This document shows positions 36,118 through 43,757 of a DNA stretch of 64,000 nt, in pieces. How positions within the stretch are numbered: position 1 is the first letter of the stretch; each line of letters starts with the position of its first letter. The stretch spans positions 1,054,001 through 1,118,000 of the forward strand of contig CAWDEX010000001.1 of the NCBI GenBank assembly GCA_963801475.1, read 5' to 3'. The translations under genes and the position numbers were made by a program. The DNA is from DAOMFB01 sp963801475. GTDB taxonomy: Bacteria > Acidobacteriota > Thermoanaerobaculia > UBA5066. The notes beneath the pieces were generated by a model that was not told the origin of the DNA, ran no database searches, and saw only the letters and a program-made list of their open reading frames with translations.

Positions 36118-36882
36118 GTGCGGATCATCTCCCTCTGTCCCTCGATCACCGAGAGCCTCGTGGCTCTCGGCCTCGCGCCTCGTCTCGTGGGCGTGACGCG
36201 CTACTGCGTCCATCCGCGCGAGGTGACGGCGGGGATCCGGAAGGTCGGCGGGACGAAGGACCCCGATCACGCGACGATCCGCTCCCTCGAGCCGGACCTC
36301 GTCTTCGCCAACGCCGAGGAGAACCGGCCCGAAGACCTCCTGGCGCTGGGGCGCGACCTCGCGCTGGACGTCTCGCATCCCCGGCGAGTCGCCGACGTGC
36401 CGCCGCTGCTCCGGCGCTTCGGACGGCTGACGGGAACGGAGGAGATCGCCGAGGGGTTTTCATCGAGAGTGGAAGAGGAGCTCCTGCGACTCGAGGGCGG
36501 CCGATTCTCCTCGCCGCCTTTTCGTTACGTCGTCCTCATCTGGAAGTCCCCCTGGATGACGGTCGGTCCGCGGACATACATCGCCGACCTGCTCCGACTT
36601 GCGGGAGGCGTTCCCTCATTCGAAGAATCGGGCGGTCCGGGGCTCGACTATCCGACGACGGACGAAGTCTCGATCCTCGCGTCGCGCCCCGACGTCCTGA
36701 TCCTCCCGGACGAGCCGTACCGGTTCCGCGAGGCGGATGCCGCGTACTTCCGCTCTCGCCTCGGGTCGCGGGGGCGCGTCGTCCTCGCCCCCGGCGACGA
36801 CCTGTGCTGGCACGGGGTCCGGACGCTTCGCGGGCTCGCCGCCGCGGGGTCCCTTTCGGCCGCCGTCCGGGCCGTGGCGTGA
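36118..36882 (+). CDS. BtuF-like helical-backbone metal/cobalamin receptor, no signal peptide
   Basis: 254 residues starting GTG CGG ATC ATC at 36118. The N-terminus RIISLCPSITESLVALGLAPRLVGVTRYC is the characteristic start of class III binding proteins (BtuF/FecB type). LEPDLVFANAEENRPEDLLAL, RTYIADLLRLAGGVPSFE and RPDVLILPDEPYRF are other family blocks. No signal peptide precedes this start, so either the protein stays in the cytoplasm or the true start is missed. Cytosolic members of this family are known in several phyla. No transporter genes are adjacent. Confidence 0.83.
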   Translation: MRIISLCPSITESLVALGLAPRLVGVTRYCVHPREVTAGIRKVGGTKDPDHATIRSLEPDLVFANAEENRPEDLLALGRDLALDVSHPRRVADVPPLLRRFGRLTGTEEIAEGFSSRVEEELLRLEGGRFSSPPFRYVVLIWKSPWMTVGPRTYIADLLRLAGGVPSFEESGGPGLDYPTTDEVSILASRPDVLILPDEPYRFREADAAYFRSRLGSRGRVVLAPGDDLCWHGVRTLRGLAAAGSLSAAVRAVA

Positions 36883-36886
36883 CGTC

Positions 36887-37603
36887 GTGAGCGCCCCTCT
36901 CCTTCTCCTCGCCCTCCTCGCCTCGCGGACGCCGACGCCCACGCCGACGCCGGCCGCCTACGTGGTCGTTCAGAAGGACGGCGCCGTCGTCCGGTTCGAG
37001 AAAGCCCCGGCCCTCAAAGGCTCGACCTGGGTGGGAAAGCTCTGGCCGTCGGGGCAGCTCGTCTCCATCCCCGTCGACCACGTGGACGAACGGAAGACGG
37101 CCTCCGCCAATTCCGGCGGGCGCGGGGCGCCGCCTTCCGAGACGAACATCGGCACACGCTACAAGACGGCCGGCCCGCAGGCGCCGCTCGGCGACACGAT
37201 GAAGCTCAAGGGGGGGCGAAAGACGGTCGAGCGGACGCTGCAGGGGACGCCGGCCCCGGCGAAGAGCCCCGCCGCCGCGGTCCCGGGGCCCGCCGGCGGG
37301 AACGAGCCGGCTCCGGGCTCCGTCGATCGGAACGGTCGGGGCGAGTCGTGGTGGCGGGGGAAGGTGGCCCCCCTCAAGGAGGAGCTGGCCGACGCGGAGG
37401 CGGAGTTCAAGCTCGCGTCCGACGAGAGGAGCCGCTTCGAGCGGTCGACGCCTCCCCCCGGCCTCGACCGGGGAGCGGAGCTTCAGCGCCTGAAAGACCG
37501 GGAGGAGAGGGCCCGGGGGCGCGTCGACTCCGCGAAGCGGCGTCTGGCGGAGCTGGGCGACGAGGCCCGGAAGACCGGAGCGCCTTCGAGCTGGATCCGC
37601 TAA
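36887..37603 (+). CDS. Secreted coiled-coil protein of unknown function
   Basis: 238 residues from GTG 36887, four bases after the previous stop. It starts with a short signal (APLLLLALLASRTPTPTPTPAA) containing a TP repeat, then a small beta segment (YVVVQKDGAVVRFEKAP) and a Pro/Ala/Gly-rich middle. A charged coiled coil follows (residues ~155-225: APLKEELADAEAEF... RLKDREERARGRVDSAKRRLAEL). The pattern suggests a periplasmic protein; no family is recognised. Confidence 0.7.
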   Translation: MSAPLLLLALLASRTPTPTPTPAAYVVVQKDGAVVRFEKAPALKGSTWVGKLWPSGQLVSIPVDHVDERKTASANSGGRGAPPSETNIGTRYKTAGPQAPLGDTMKLKGGRKTVERTLQGTPAPAKSPAAAVPGPAGGNEPAPGSVDRNGRGESWWRGKVAPLKEELADAEAEFKLASDERSRFERSTPPPGLDRGAELQRLKDREERARGRVDSAKRRLAELGDEARKTGAPSSWIR

Positions 37604-37613
37604 AGGCGGCGCG

Positions 37614-38099
37614 TCAGTCCGCCTTCAGCTCCCACTTCAGCTCGTCGAGCATCGCAGCCCAGGTGGCGTGCATCTCCGGCGTGAGAGAAACCTTGACCTT
37701 GTCTTGAGATGTCTGGATCGCGCGATCTGCGTCGGCATACGTACGTCCCGTGGCCCTGAAGGCTTCTTCCACGGTCGAATTCAGGTCGTTGTCGTTCAGG
37801 ACCGTGACCTCGCTACCGGCGGCCGTCTTGCGGAGCAGCTTCAGGCAGAGGAATTTCCTCCCGGTGTTCATTTCGATCAGCTGGAAGAAGGCCTTTTCGA
37901 CGCCCGGGGGAGGGGACTGGATCCACTTGTAGTAGGTGGTTCCCTGCGCGGTTCGGCTGACGAGGCCCTGCTTCGTCGCCGCATACGCTTTCATGTGTTC
38001 GATCGTGTCCGTCAGCTTCGGCGAGGCCTGCTGCGCGGCGGCCGTGAGCGGGACCGCGAGGATGCAAAGGGTGATGATCGTGGACAGGATCCGGCGCAT
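37614..38099 (-). CDS. Secreted protein of unknown function
   Basis: 161 residues from ATG 38099 with GAGGAGG six bases upstream. It has a clean signal peptide (ILSTIITLCILAVPLTAAAQQ). The mature part is about 140 residues with one cysteine, KWIQSPPPGVEKAFFQLIEMNTG in the middle and a helical C-terminus (MHATWAAMLDELKWELKAD). I do not recognise a family. It is convergent with the coiled-coil gene and is followed by no obvious terminator. Confidence 0.75.
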   Translation of the reverse strand: MRRILSTIITLCILAVPLTAAAQQASPKLTDTIEHMKAYAATKQGLVSRTAQGTTYYKWIQSPPPGVEKAFFQLIEMNTGRKFLCLKLLRKTAAGSEVTVLNDNDLNSTVEEAFRATGRTYADADRAIQTSQDKVKVSLTPEMHATWAAMLDELKWELKAD

Positions 38100-38250
38100 C
38101 TGAAGCCTCCTCGTGAGTGGACGAGTCCCTCGGAGGGCCCCGCGTGCCTACGCTGCGCTTCCGCCGAGTCGCCCGTCCATGATTCATTTCCATCACGCCC
38201 GAAAGGCCGTCGGCCGGGACGGCACGGCCGGACCGCGCGGGAGGCGGGTC

Positions 38251-39873
38251 TCAGCGGTCCGAAGGGCGTCCCGCCGCGACGCGGTTACGCCCCGCGGCCT
38301 TGGCCCGGTAGAGCGCCGCGTCCGCGGCCGCGAGGAGCGCTTCCGCGGTGTCGCCGTCCTCCGGGAAGGCGGCCACGCCGAAGGAGAGGGACAACGGGCC
38401 GAGAGTTCGTCCTTCGTACGTCGGGGTCATTTCGCACACCGACTCGCGGAGGCGCTCCGCGTGCCGCGCGGCGGTCTCGAGGGTGGCTCCGGGGAGAATC
38501 AGCGTGAATTCCTCTCCGCCGAAGCGGCAGGCGACGTCGTACGGCCGGAGGTGAAGGGCGAAGAACCGGCCCAGCTCGCGGAGGACCTCGTCCCCGGCCG
38601 CGTGTCCCGCGGTGTCGTTGATCCGCTTGAAGAAGTCGATGTCGGCCATGAGGACCCCGACCGGAGTCTTCCCGCGCACGGCCCGGCGGAGTTCCCGCTC
38701 GAGGGCCTGCTCGAGGTGGCGGCGGTTGTAGAGGCCGGTGAGCGGGTCACGGACGGCCTGCATCTGCAGCGATTCGCGGAGCTTCACGTTCGCCAGTGCG
38801 AGCGCGATCTGGCTCGCGACGTTCAGGGCGAATCGCTCTTCGGCGTCGGCGCCCGCCAGATGGAGGAGTCCGTGCGCCTCGCCGTGGGCCAGGAGGGGGA
38901 AGCAGAGGGCCTTCCCGTCGGGCGTGCCATGGATGTGCGGACAGAGCGGCCCGCCCGAGGGGAGCCGGACGACGTGCGTGTGCGACAGGCGAAGGGCCCA
39001 GCAGTCGTCCACGTGGAAGGACGGTTCGCTGAGACTCTCCCAGGCGACGACGGCGTCCAGCGCCCGGTGGGCTGCGTCGAGGATGTAGAGCCCGCCCCGC
39101 GTGCCGGGAAAGAGGCGGGGCGAGACCTGACGGAGGATCTCGAGGATGTCGGCGATGCTCCGGGCGCTCTGGAGCATTCCGGTCATGCCGTTGAGGAGGG
39201 CGACGGCTTCTCCCCGCCGGCCGATCTCCTGCGTCCGCTCGCTGAGCCGCTGCTCCAGCTCCCCCGCCCGGCTCCGGTGGTCCTCCTCGCGGCGCCGGTT
39301 CGCGAGCGTGGCCGCCGTCCGCGGCAGGATGCCCGCCAGCCGGTCGGCGAGCGGCGCGTCCTCCTCCCGGTTCTCGGCCGAGAAGAACTCGAGGACCGCG
39401 ATCAGCTCGGAACCGGTGCGGAGAGGGAAGGCGACGCCGCAGCGGAGCCCCGCGTCGTTCGCGGCGTTGGCGAGGAGGAACTCGGACCGGCTGAGGAGAT
39501 CCCCGTCCCAGGCGGGCTCGCCGCCGGGGAAGCCGCTCGCCAGGATGGAGGGAAGGGGCGCCGGTGGAAGCGCCTTGCTGGCCGTGCAGAAGTCGGCGAA
39601 CCGTTTCTCGGCCGGATGGAAGGTCGCCGCGAGACGGAGCTCCTTCCCGCCTTCCTCCGGCACCCAGGCCTGTCCGAGCGTCCAGCCCGTGGCCCGGCAG
39701 ACGTCGCGGAGAAGCCCGTGCAAGGCCTCGGGGAAGCCGGCGGCGTCGGCCGCCGTCAGGAGCAGCCGGAGGAGCAGCGCGTCCTCCGGAAGCGTGGCGG
39801 CCGCGGGGCGCGCCGGGCGCGGCCGCGGGGCTTCCGCGGAGGCGTGGGGCGGGGGGCCCTGGTCCTCGGTCAT
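38251..39873 (-). CDS. GAF-GAF-GGDEF diguanylate cyclase
   Basis: 540 residues from ATG 39873. Residues ~40-190 and ~230-370 look like two GAF domains (for example LRCGVAFPLRTGSELIAVLEFFSAE; LCFPLLAHGEAHGLLHLAG). The C-terminal ~165 residues are a GGDEF domain: DPLTGLYNRRHLEQAL, DIDFFKRINDTAGHAAGDEVLREL, and the active site GGEEF. An inhibitory I-site RxxD (RPYD) lies five residues before GGEEF, so product inhibition is expected. It makes cyclic di-GMP from GTP, tuned by ligands or redox state at the GAF domains. No membrane segment is present. Confidence 0.93.
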   Translation of the reverse strand: MTEDQGPPPHASAEAPRPRPARPAAATLPEDALLLRLLLTAADAAGFPEALHGLLRDVCRATGWTLGQAWVPEEGGKELRLAATFHPAEKRFADFCTASKALPPAPLPSILASGFPGGEPAWDGDLLSRSEFLLANAANDAGLRCGVAFPLRTGSELIAVLEFFSAENREEDAPLADRLAGILPRTAATLANRRREEDHRSRAGELEQRLSERTQEIGRRGEAVALLNGMTGMLQSARSIADILEILRQVSPRLFPGTRGGLYILDAAHRALDAVVAWESLSEPSFHVDDCWALRLSHTHVVRLPSGGPLCPHIHGTPDGKALCFPLLAHGEAHGLLHLAGADAEERFALNVASQIALALANVKLRESLQMQAVRDPLTGLYNRRHLEQALERELRRAVRGKTPVGVLMADIDFFKRINDTAGHAAGDEVLRELGRFFALHLRPYDVACRFGGEEFTLILPGATLETAARHAERLRESVCEMTPTYEGRTLGPLSLSFGVAAFPEDGDTAEALLAAADAALYRAKAAGRNRVAAGRPSDR

Positions 39874-39899
39874 CGCCCGCCGTCCGCTCCGGACGTTCC

Positions 39900-40520
39900 T
39901 CAGTCCCGGCGGCGCAGGAGGTCCAGAAACTCCTCCCGGACCGCTTTCTCGAGAAAGATGCCGCGGATGGACGAGGTGACCGTGACGGCCCCCGGTTTCT
40001 TCACGCCGCGCATCTCGACGCAGAGGTGCCTCGCCTCGATGACGACCATGACGCCCTGCGGCTTCAGCTCCTCGTCGAGGACCGTCGCCACCTGCTCGGT
40101 CAGCCGCTCCTGCAGCTGGGGACGCCGCGCGTAGAACTCGAGGAGACGAGGGAGCTTCGACAGGCCGACGATCCGCTCGTTGGGGATGTAGGCGATGTGC
40201 CCGTGGCCGTAAAAGGGGACGAAGTGGTGGGAGCACATGGAGTAGAACGGGATCTCCTTCTCCATGACCATCGCCGTGTAGCGCTCGTCGTTCGGGAAGG
40301 TCGTCAGCTTCGGCCGCGTCCCCTCGTCGAGTCCGGAGAAGATGTCGAGGTACATCTTCGCGACGCGCCGGTCGGTGTCCACGAGGTTCGGGTCGCGGTC
40401 CGGCCGGAGGCCGAGGATCTTGATGATCTCGCGGAGGTGGGCGGCGATCAGACCGACGCGCGGGTCGTTCTCGTGCTCGCTGACCGCGTCGAGGGCGTGG
40501 GGCGCGATGCGCGTGTCCAT
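39900..40520 (-). CDS. folE: GTP cyclohydrolase I
   Basis: 206 residues from ATG 40520. It carries PFYSMCSHHFVPFYGHGHIAYIP with the zinc Cys and His, GLSKLPRLLEFYARRPQLQERLTEQVA, and ARHLCVEMRGVKKPG with the second zinc Cys. It makes dihydroneopterin triphosphate for folate or related pterins. No Shine-Dalgarno sequence precedes the ATG; TATGAT lies seven bases upstream. It is 26 bases after the diguanylate cyclase start in the same direction of transcription, and divergent from pyruvate kinase. Confidence 0.96.
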   Translation of the reverse strand: MDTRIAPHALDAVSEHENDPRVGLIAAHLREIIKILGLRPDRDPNLVDTDRRVAKMYLDIFSGLDEGTRPKLTTFPNDERYTAMVMEKEIPFYSMCSHHFVPFYGHGHIAYIPNERIVGLSKLPRLLEFYARRPQLQERLTEQVATVLDEELKPQGVMVVIEARHLCVEMRGVKKPGAVTVTSSIRGIFLEKAVREEFLDLLRRRD

Positions 40521-40527
40521 TTGGCCC

Positions 40528-40533
40528 ATCATA
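40528..40533 (-). promoter_or_regulatory. -10 box (TATGAT) of folE, leaderless type
   Basis: TATGAT on the minus strand ends seven bases before the folE ATG. It lies within the 33-base divergent gap to pyruvate kinase, which in contrast has a normal GGAGGGA ribosome site. Confidence 0.6.
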
Positions 40534-40553
40534 CGGAATCGGAGGGAGCGCGG

Positions 40554-42050
40554 ATGGACGCAGCGAAGGGGACGGGCCCGGCCGGACGACGGAGAGCCGG
40601 GTGGCGCGCGACGAAGATCGTGGCGACGATCGGTCCGGCGGCCGAGCGCCCGGGGGTGCTCGGGAAACTGCTGCGGGCCGGGGTGGACGTGGTCCGGCTG
40701 AACGGCGCGCACTGCAAGCCCGGGGACGTCCGGCGGCGCGTCGCCCTCGTCCGGCGGGCCGAGAGCCGGCTCGGCCGTCCCGTCGGCGTCCTCCTCGACC
40801 TCGGCGGCCCGAAGATCCGTCTCGGCGTCGTGGCGGGCGGGCCTCTTCGCGTGGCGCCCGGCCAGACGGTCGAGATGGCCCCGCGACCCGCCCCGGGGCG
40901 ACCGGACGACGCTGCCGTCCGCGTCCACGTGACGTACGGCGCCCTCCTCTCGGATGTCTCGCCGGGCGCCGAGGTCCGGATCGACGACGGCAGGATCCGG
41001 CTCCGGGTCGAGCGACGGAGCGCGAGCTCGCTCCGGGCGACGGTGCTCGTCGGCGGTGCGCTGCGGACCGGGGCGGGCGTCAATTTCCCCGATTCGGCCC
41101 TGTCCGCGCCGGCCCTGACGCCGAAGGACCGGCGGGACCTTCGGGAGGGGCTCGCGGCCGGGATCGACCTCGTCGGCCTTTCGTTCGTCCGGTCGGCCGC
41201 GCACGTCGAGGAGCTGCGGCGCGCCCTCTCGCGAGTTCCCGAGAAGCGGCGCCCCTGGATCGTCGCGAAGATCGAGCGGCCCGAGGCGGTCGTCGCCCTG
41301 CCCGGGATCGCCGCCGTCTCCGACGCGCTGATGGTGGCGCGCGGGGATCTCGGGGTCGAGATCGGCCTCGCGGCGGTCCCGCGCGAGCAGGCGCGGATCC
41401 TCGACGCCGGACGGGCCGCGTCGATCCCCGTCATCGTCGCGACGCAGATGCTCGAGTCGATGGTCGAGAGCCCCGTTCCGACCCGGGCCGAAGTGTCGGA
41501 CGTGGCGGGCGCCGTTCACGGGGGCGCGGACGCCGTGATGCTCTCGGGAGAGACGGCCGTCGGAAGGTTCCCGGTGGAGGCCGTCCGGACGATGGCGGAG
41601 ATCGCAGAGGCCGCCGAGCGGTCCGAGGAGCATGCGGGGCCGGTCGCCTGGCCCCCGGCCGCGACGGGGCGACGGGACTTCTCGGTGACCCTGGCCGTGG
41701 CCGAGGCCGCGGCCGCGGCGGCGCGGACGGCGGGCGCGGCCGCCATCGTCGTCTACACGGAGTCAGGGAGGACGGCGCGGCTCGTCTCGAAGCTCGGCCT
41801 CGGAATCCCGATCGTCGCTTTCTCACCCGACGACCGGGTGCGCCGGAAGATGACGCTCCTGTCGGACGTCGTCTCCTTCCGCATTCCGCGGGAGCGCTCG
41901 GTGGAGGCCATGCTCCGGGCGGGAGACCGGCTCCTGTCGCGGGCGAAGGTCCTCTCGGGCCGGCTCGTCGTCGAGGTCTCCGGCGCCGCGCGTGCGGCGG
42001 GGGCGACGAACACGGTCCGGATCCGGCGGATCGGCAGGGCGCGCCGCTGA
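40554..42050 (+). CDS. pyk: Pyruvate kinase
   Basis: 498 residues from ATG 40554 with GGAGGGA seven bases before it. Core motifs are TKIVATIGPA, LLDLGGPKIRLG, PWIVAKIERPEAVVAL (catalytic Lys), MVARGDLGVEIG (metal-binding), IVATQMLESMVESPVPTRAEVSDVAGAV and GADAVMLSGETAVGRFPVEAV. The C-terminal regulatory domain is present. The usual RxNxSHG segment reads RLNGAHC: Arg and Asn are kept, Ser is Ala and Gly is Cys. It converts phosphoenolpyruvate and ADP to pyruvate and ATP. The stop is one base from the convergent gene. Confidence 0.93.
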   Translation: MDAAKGTGPAGRRRAGWRATKIVATIGPAAERPGVLGKLLRAGVDVVRLNGAHCKPGDVRRRVALVRRAESRLGRPVGVLLDLGGPKIRLGVVAGGPLRVAPGQTVEMAPRPAPGRPDDAAVRVHVTYGALLSDVSPGAEVRIDDGRIRLRVERRSASSLRATVLVGGALRTGAGVNFPDSALSAPALTPKDRRDLREGLAAGIDLVGLSFVRSAAHVEELRRALSRVPEKRRPWIVAKIERPEAVVALPGIAAVSDALMVARGDLGVEIGLAAVPREQARILDAGRAASIPVIVATQMLESMVESPVPTRAEVSDVAGAVHGGADAVMLSGETAVGRFPVEAVRTMAEIAEAAERSEEHAGPVAWPPAATGRRDFSVTLAVAEAAAAAARTAGAAAIVVYTESGRTARLVSKLGLGIPIVAFSPDDRVRRKMTLLSDVVSFRIPRERSVEAMLRAGDRLLSRAKVLSGRLVVEVSGAARAAGATNTVRIRRIGRARR

Positions 42051-42051
42051 C

Positions 42052-43743
42052 TCAGCGCCCCGGGGGAGGCGCTCCGATGTCGAGGTCCTCGCCGTCCATG
42101 GCGTCCGCGTCGTACGGGACGCCGAGCCAGCGGAGGATCGTCGGCGCGAGGTCGACGGTTCGCGCGACCGGCCGTCGTCCCGGCGTCACGCCCGGGCCGG
42201 CGAAGACGAGCGGCACGATCATCTCGTTCCGCGAGAGGGCGCCATGCCCGGCCGCCTTCCCCGACCGGAATCCATAGGCGTCCGCCGGGGAGAGGAAGAC
42301 GTCGGGCGCCCGCGGCGAGTCGAAGAACTCCGGCAGCTGCACGACGAGGTCGGGGTACTCGGTTCGCGCCGTGGCCTCGAGCCATTCCGTCGCCGTGAAC
42401 GAGCCTCCCGCGACGTACGGGAGGAGATGCGGGTCGCGCGCGTAACCGAACGGGTCCTCCCCCTGACGGAGCCGGTAGGCGTAGAGGGGCTCCTCGCCGT
42501 CGCGCTCTTCGCGGACGATCTCGGCGACTCCCCGGGGGCCGTAGACGAAGACGTGACCGGACTCGGCGCCTCGTGTCACGACGAGGGCGACTTCGGGCGC
42601 CCGGGAGAGGGTCGCGGCGAATTCCGAGAGGGGCGGCCGGGGGGCGGCGCGGGCGGGTGCGGCGGCGGCCGTCGCCGTCTTCTTCTTCGGGGGCTTCTTC
42701 CGCGTGGCGGTGAAGGCCTGCGGCACGTCCGCGGGGAGGCGCGAGGCCGGGAGCCAGATCATCACGCCGCGGTAGGCGCCGACGGCGATCTGGGCGTCGC
42801 CCACGTCGTACTCGGCGGCCCGCTTGCCCCGGGCCGGCACGAGGACGCAGTCTCCCTTCTCGCAGTCGGCCTCGGTCGGGTGCGCGAAGAGGGCGCGGTG
42901 GACGAGCTCCTCGGCATCGACGGCCGTCGTGTACGACTGGTTTCCGTGGTCGCCGAGGAGGACGAAGAGGATCTTCTCGAAGGCGCCGCGCCGCTTCAGC
43001 CGTCGGACGAGACGGCCGAAGGCGCGGTCGATGTTCTCCAGCGCCGCCCGGAACTCGGGGCTCTCCGGACCGTCGGCGTGGGCGACCTCGTCGGGTCCGA
43101 GCAGGTGGGCCCAGGCGAGAGAGGGAAGACGTCCGGCGTCGAGCGCCCCCATGTAGGCGTCGCCGACGTCGTCCAGGGTCTTGCGATCGAGGAACTCCCA
43201 GTCCCATCGCGCGTAGGACGCCGTGAGGGCGACGGCGTTCTTGGCGTCCACCGAAGCGCCCCGGGCGATCGGCGAAGTCACCGCCACGCTGTCGGCCGGC
43301 AGGCGCTCGTAGAGTGTGCGGGCGTCGGGGGCGAGGAAGTCGGACGCCGAGAGGATCCGGAAGATGTTGGTGTGCGACTCGGCGAGGCGGAGGCGCCGGT
43401 CGAGCCAGATGTTGGCCGGGATGCCGTGATGTCCGGGGTAGAGGCCCGTCAGGAGCGCGCCGACGTTCGGGTAGGTCTCGCTCGGCACGGAGGTGACGGC
43501 GGTGTCGAAGGAGAGGCCGCGGTCCACGATCTCGCTCCGGAGGTTGGGAAGCGCCCCCGCAGCCAGCAGGCGCCGGAAGGCCCGTGCCGAGAGCCCGTCG
43601 AAGAAGAGGACGCAGACCGAACGATCGAGGGGCGCCTCGACGGCGAGGGCCGCATCCCGCATCCGCTGGTGGACCGTGCAGGACGCGACGAGCAGAAGCG
43701 CTGCGAGGAGAGGGGCACGGATCGAGAGAGAAGGCCGGGGCAT
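42052..43743 (-). CDS. Type I phosphodiesterase/nucleotide pyrophosphatase-like lipoprotein
   Basis: 563 residues from ATG 43743. The signal ends in LLLVASC, a lipobox. The alkaline-phosphatase-superfamily core is present: VLFFDGLSARAFRRLL (first metal Asp), SVPSETYPNVGALLTGLYPGHHGI (nucleophile Thr/Ser region), WAHLLGPDEVAHADG (metal ligands) and VLLGDHGNQ (Asp-His pair). A Lys/Ala/Pro-rich insert (KKPPKKKTATAAAAPAR) interrupts the domain. It probably hydrolyses phosphodiesters or phosphate esters at the cell envelope. Confidence 0.85.
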   Translation of the reverse strand: MPRPSLSIRAPLLAALLLVASCTVHQRMRDAALAVEAPLDRSVCVLFFDGLSARAFRRLLAAGALPNLRSEIVDRGLSFDTAVTSVPSETYPNVGALLTGLYPGHHGIPANIWLDRRLRLAESHTNIFRILSASDFLAPDARTLYERLPADSVAVTSPIARGASVDAKNAVALTASYARWDWEFLDRKTLDDVGDAYMGALDAGRLPSLAWAHLLGPDEVAHADGPESPEFRAALENIDRAFGRLVRRLKRRGAFEKILFVLLGDHGNQSYTTAVDAEELVHRALFAHPTEADCEKGDCVLVPARGKRAAEYDVGDAQIAVGAYRGVMIWLPASRLPADVPQAFTATRKKPPKKKTATAAAAPARAAPRPPLSEFAATLSRAPEVALVVTRGAESGHVFVYGPRGVAEIVREERDGEEPLYAYRLRQGEDPFGYARDPHLLPYVAGGSFTATEWLEATARTEYPDLVVQLPEFFDSPRAPDVFLSPADAYGFRSGKAAGHGALSRNEMIVPLVFAGPGVTPGRRPVARTVDLAPTILRWLGVPYDADAMDGEDLDIGAPPPGR

Positions 43744-43757
43744 CGCTTTCGGACGGC

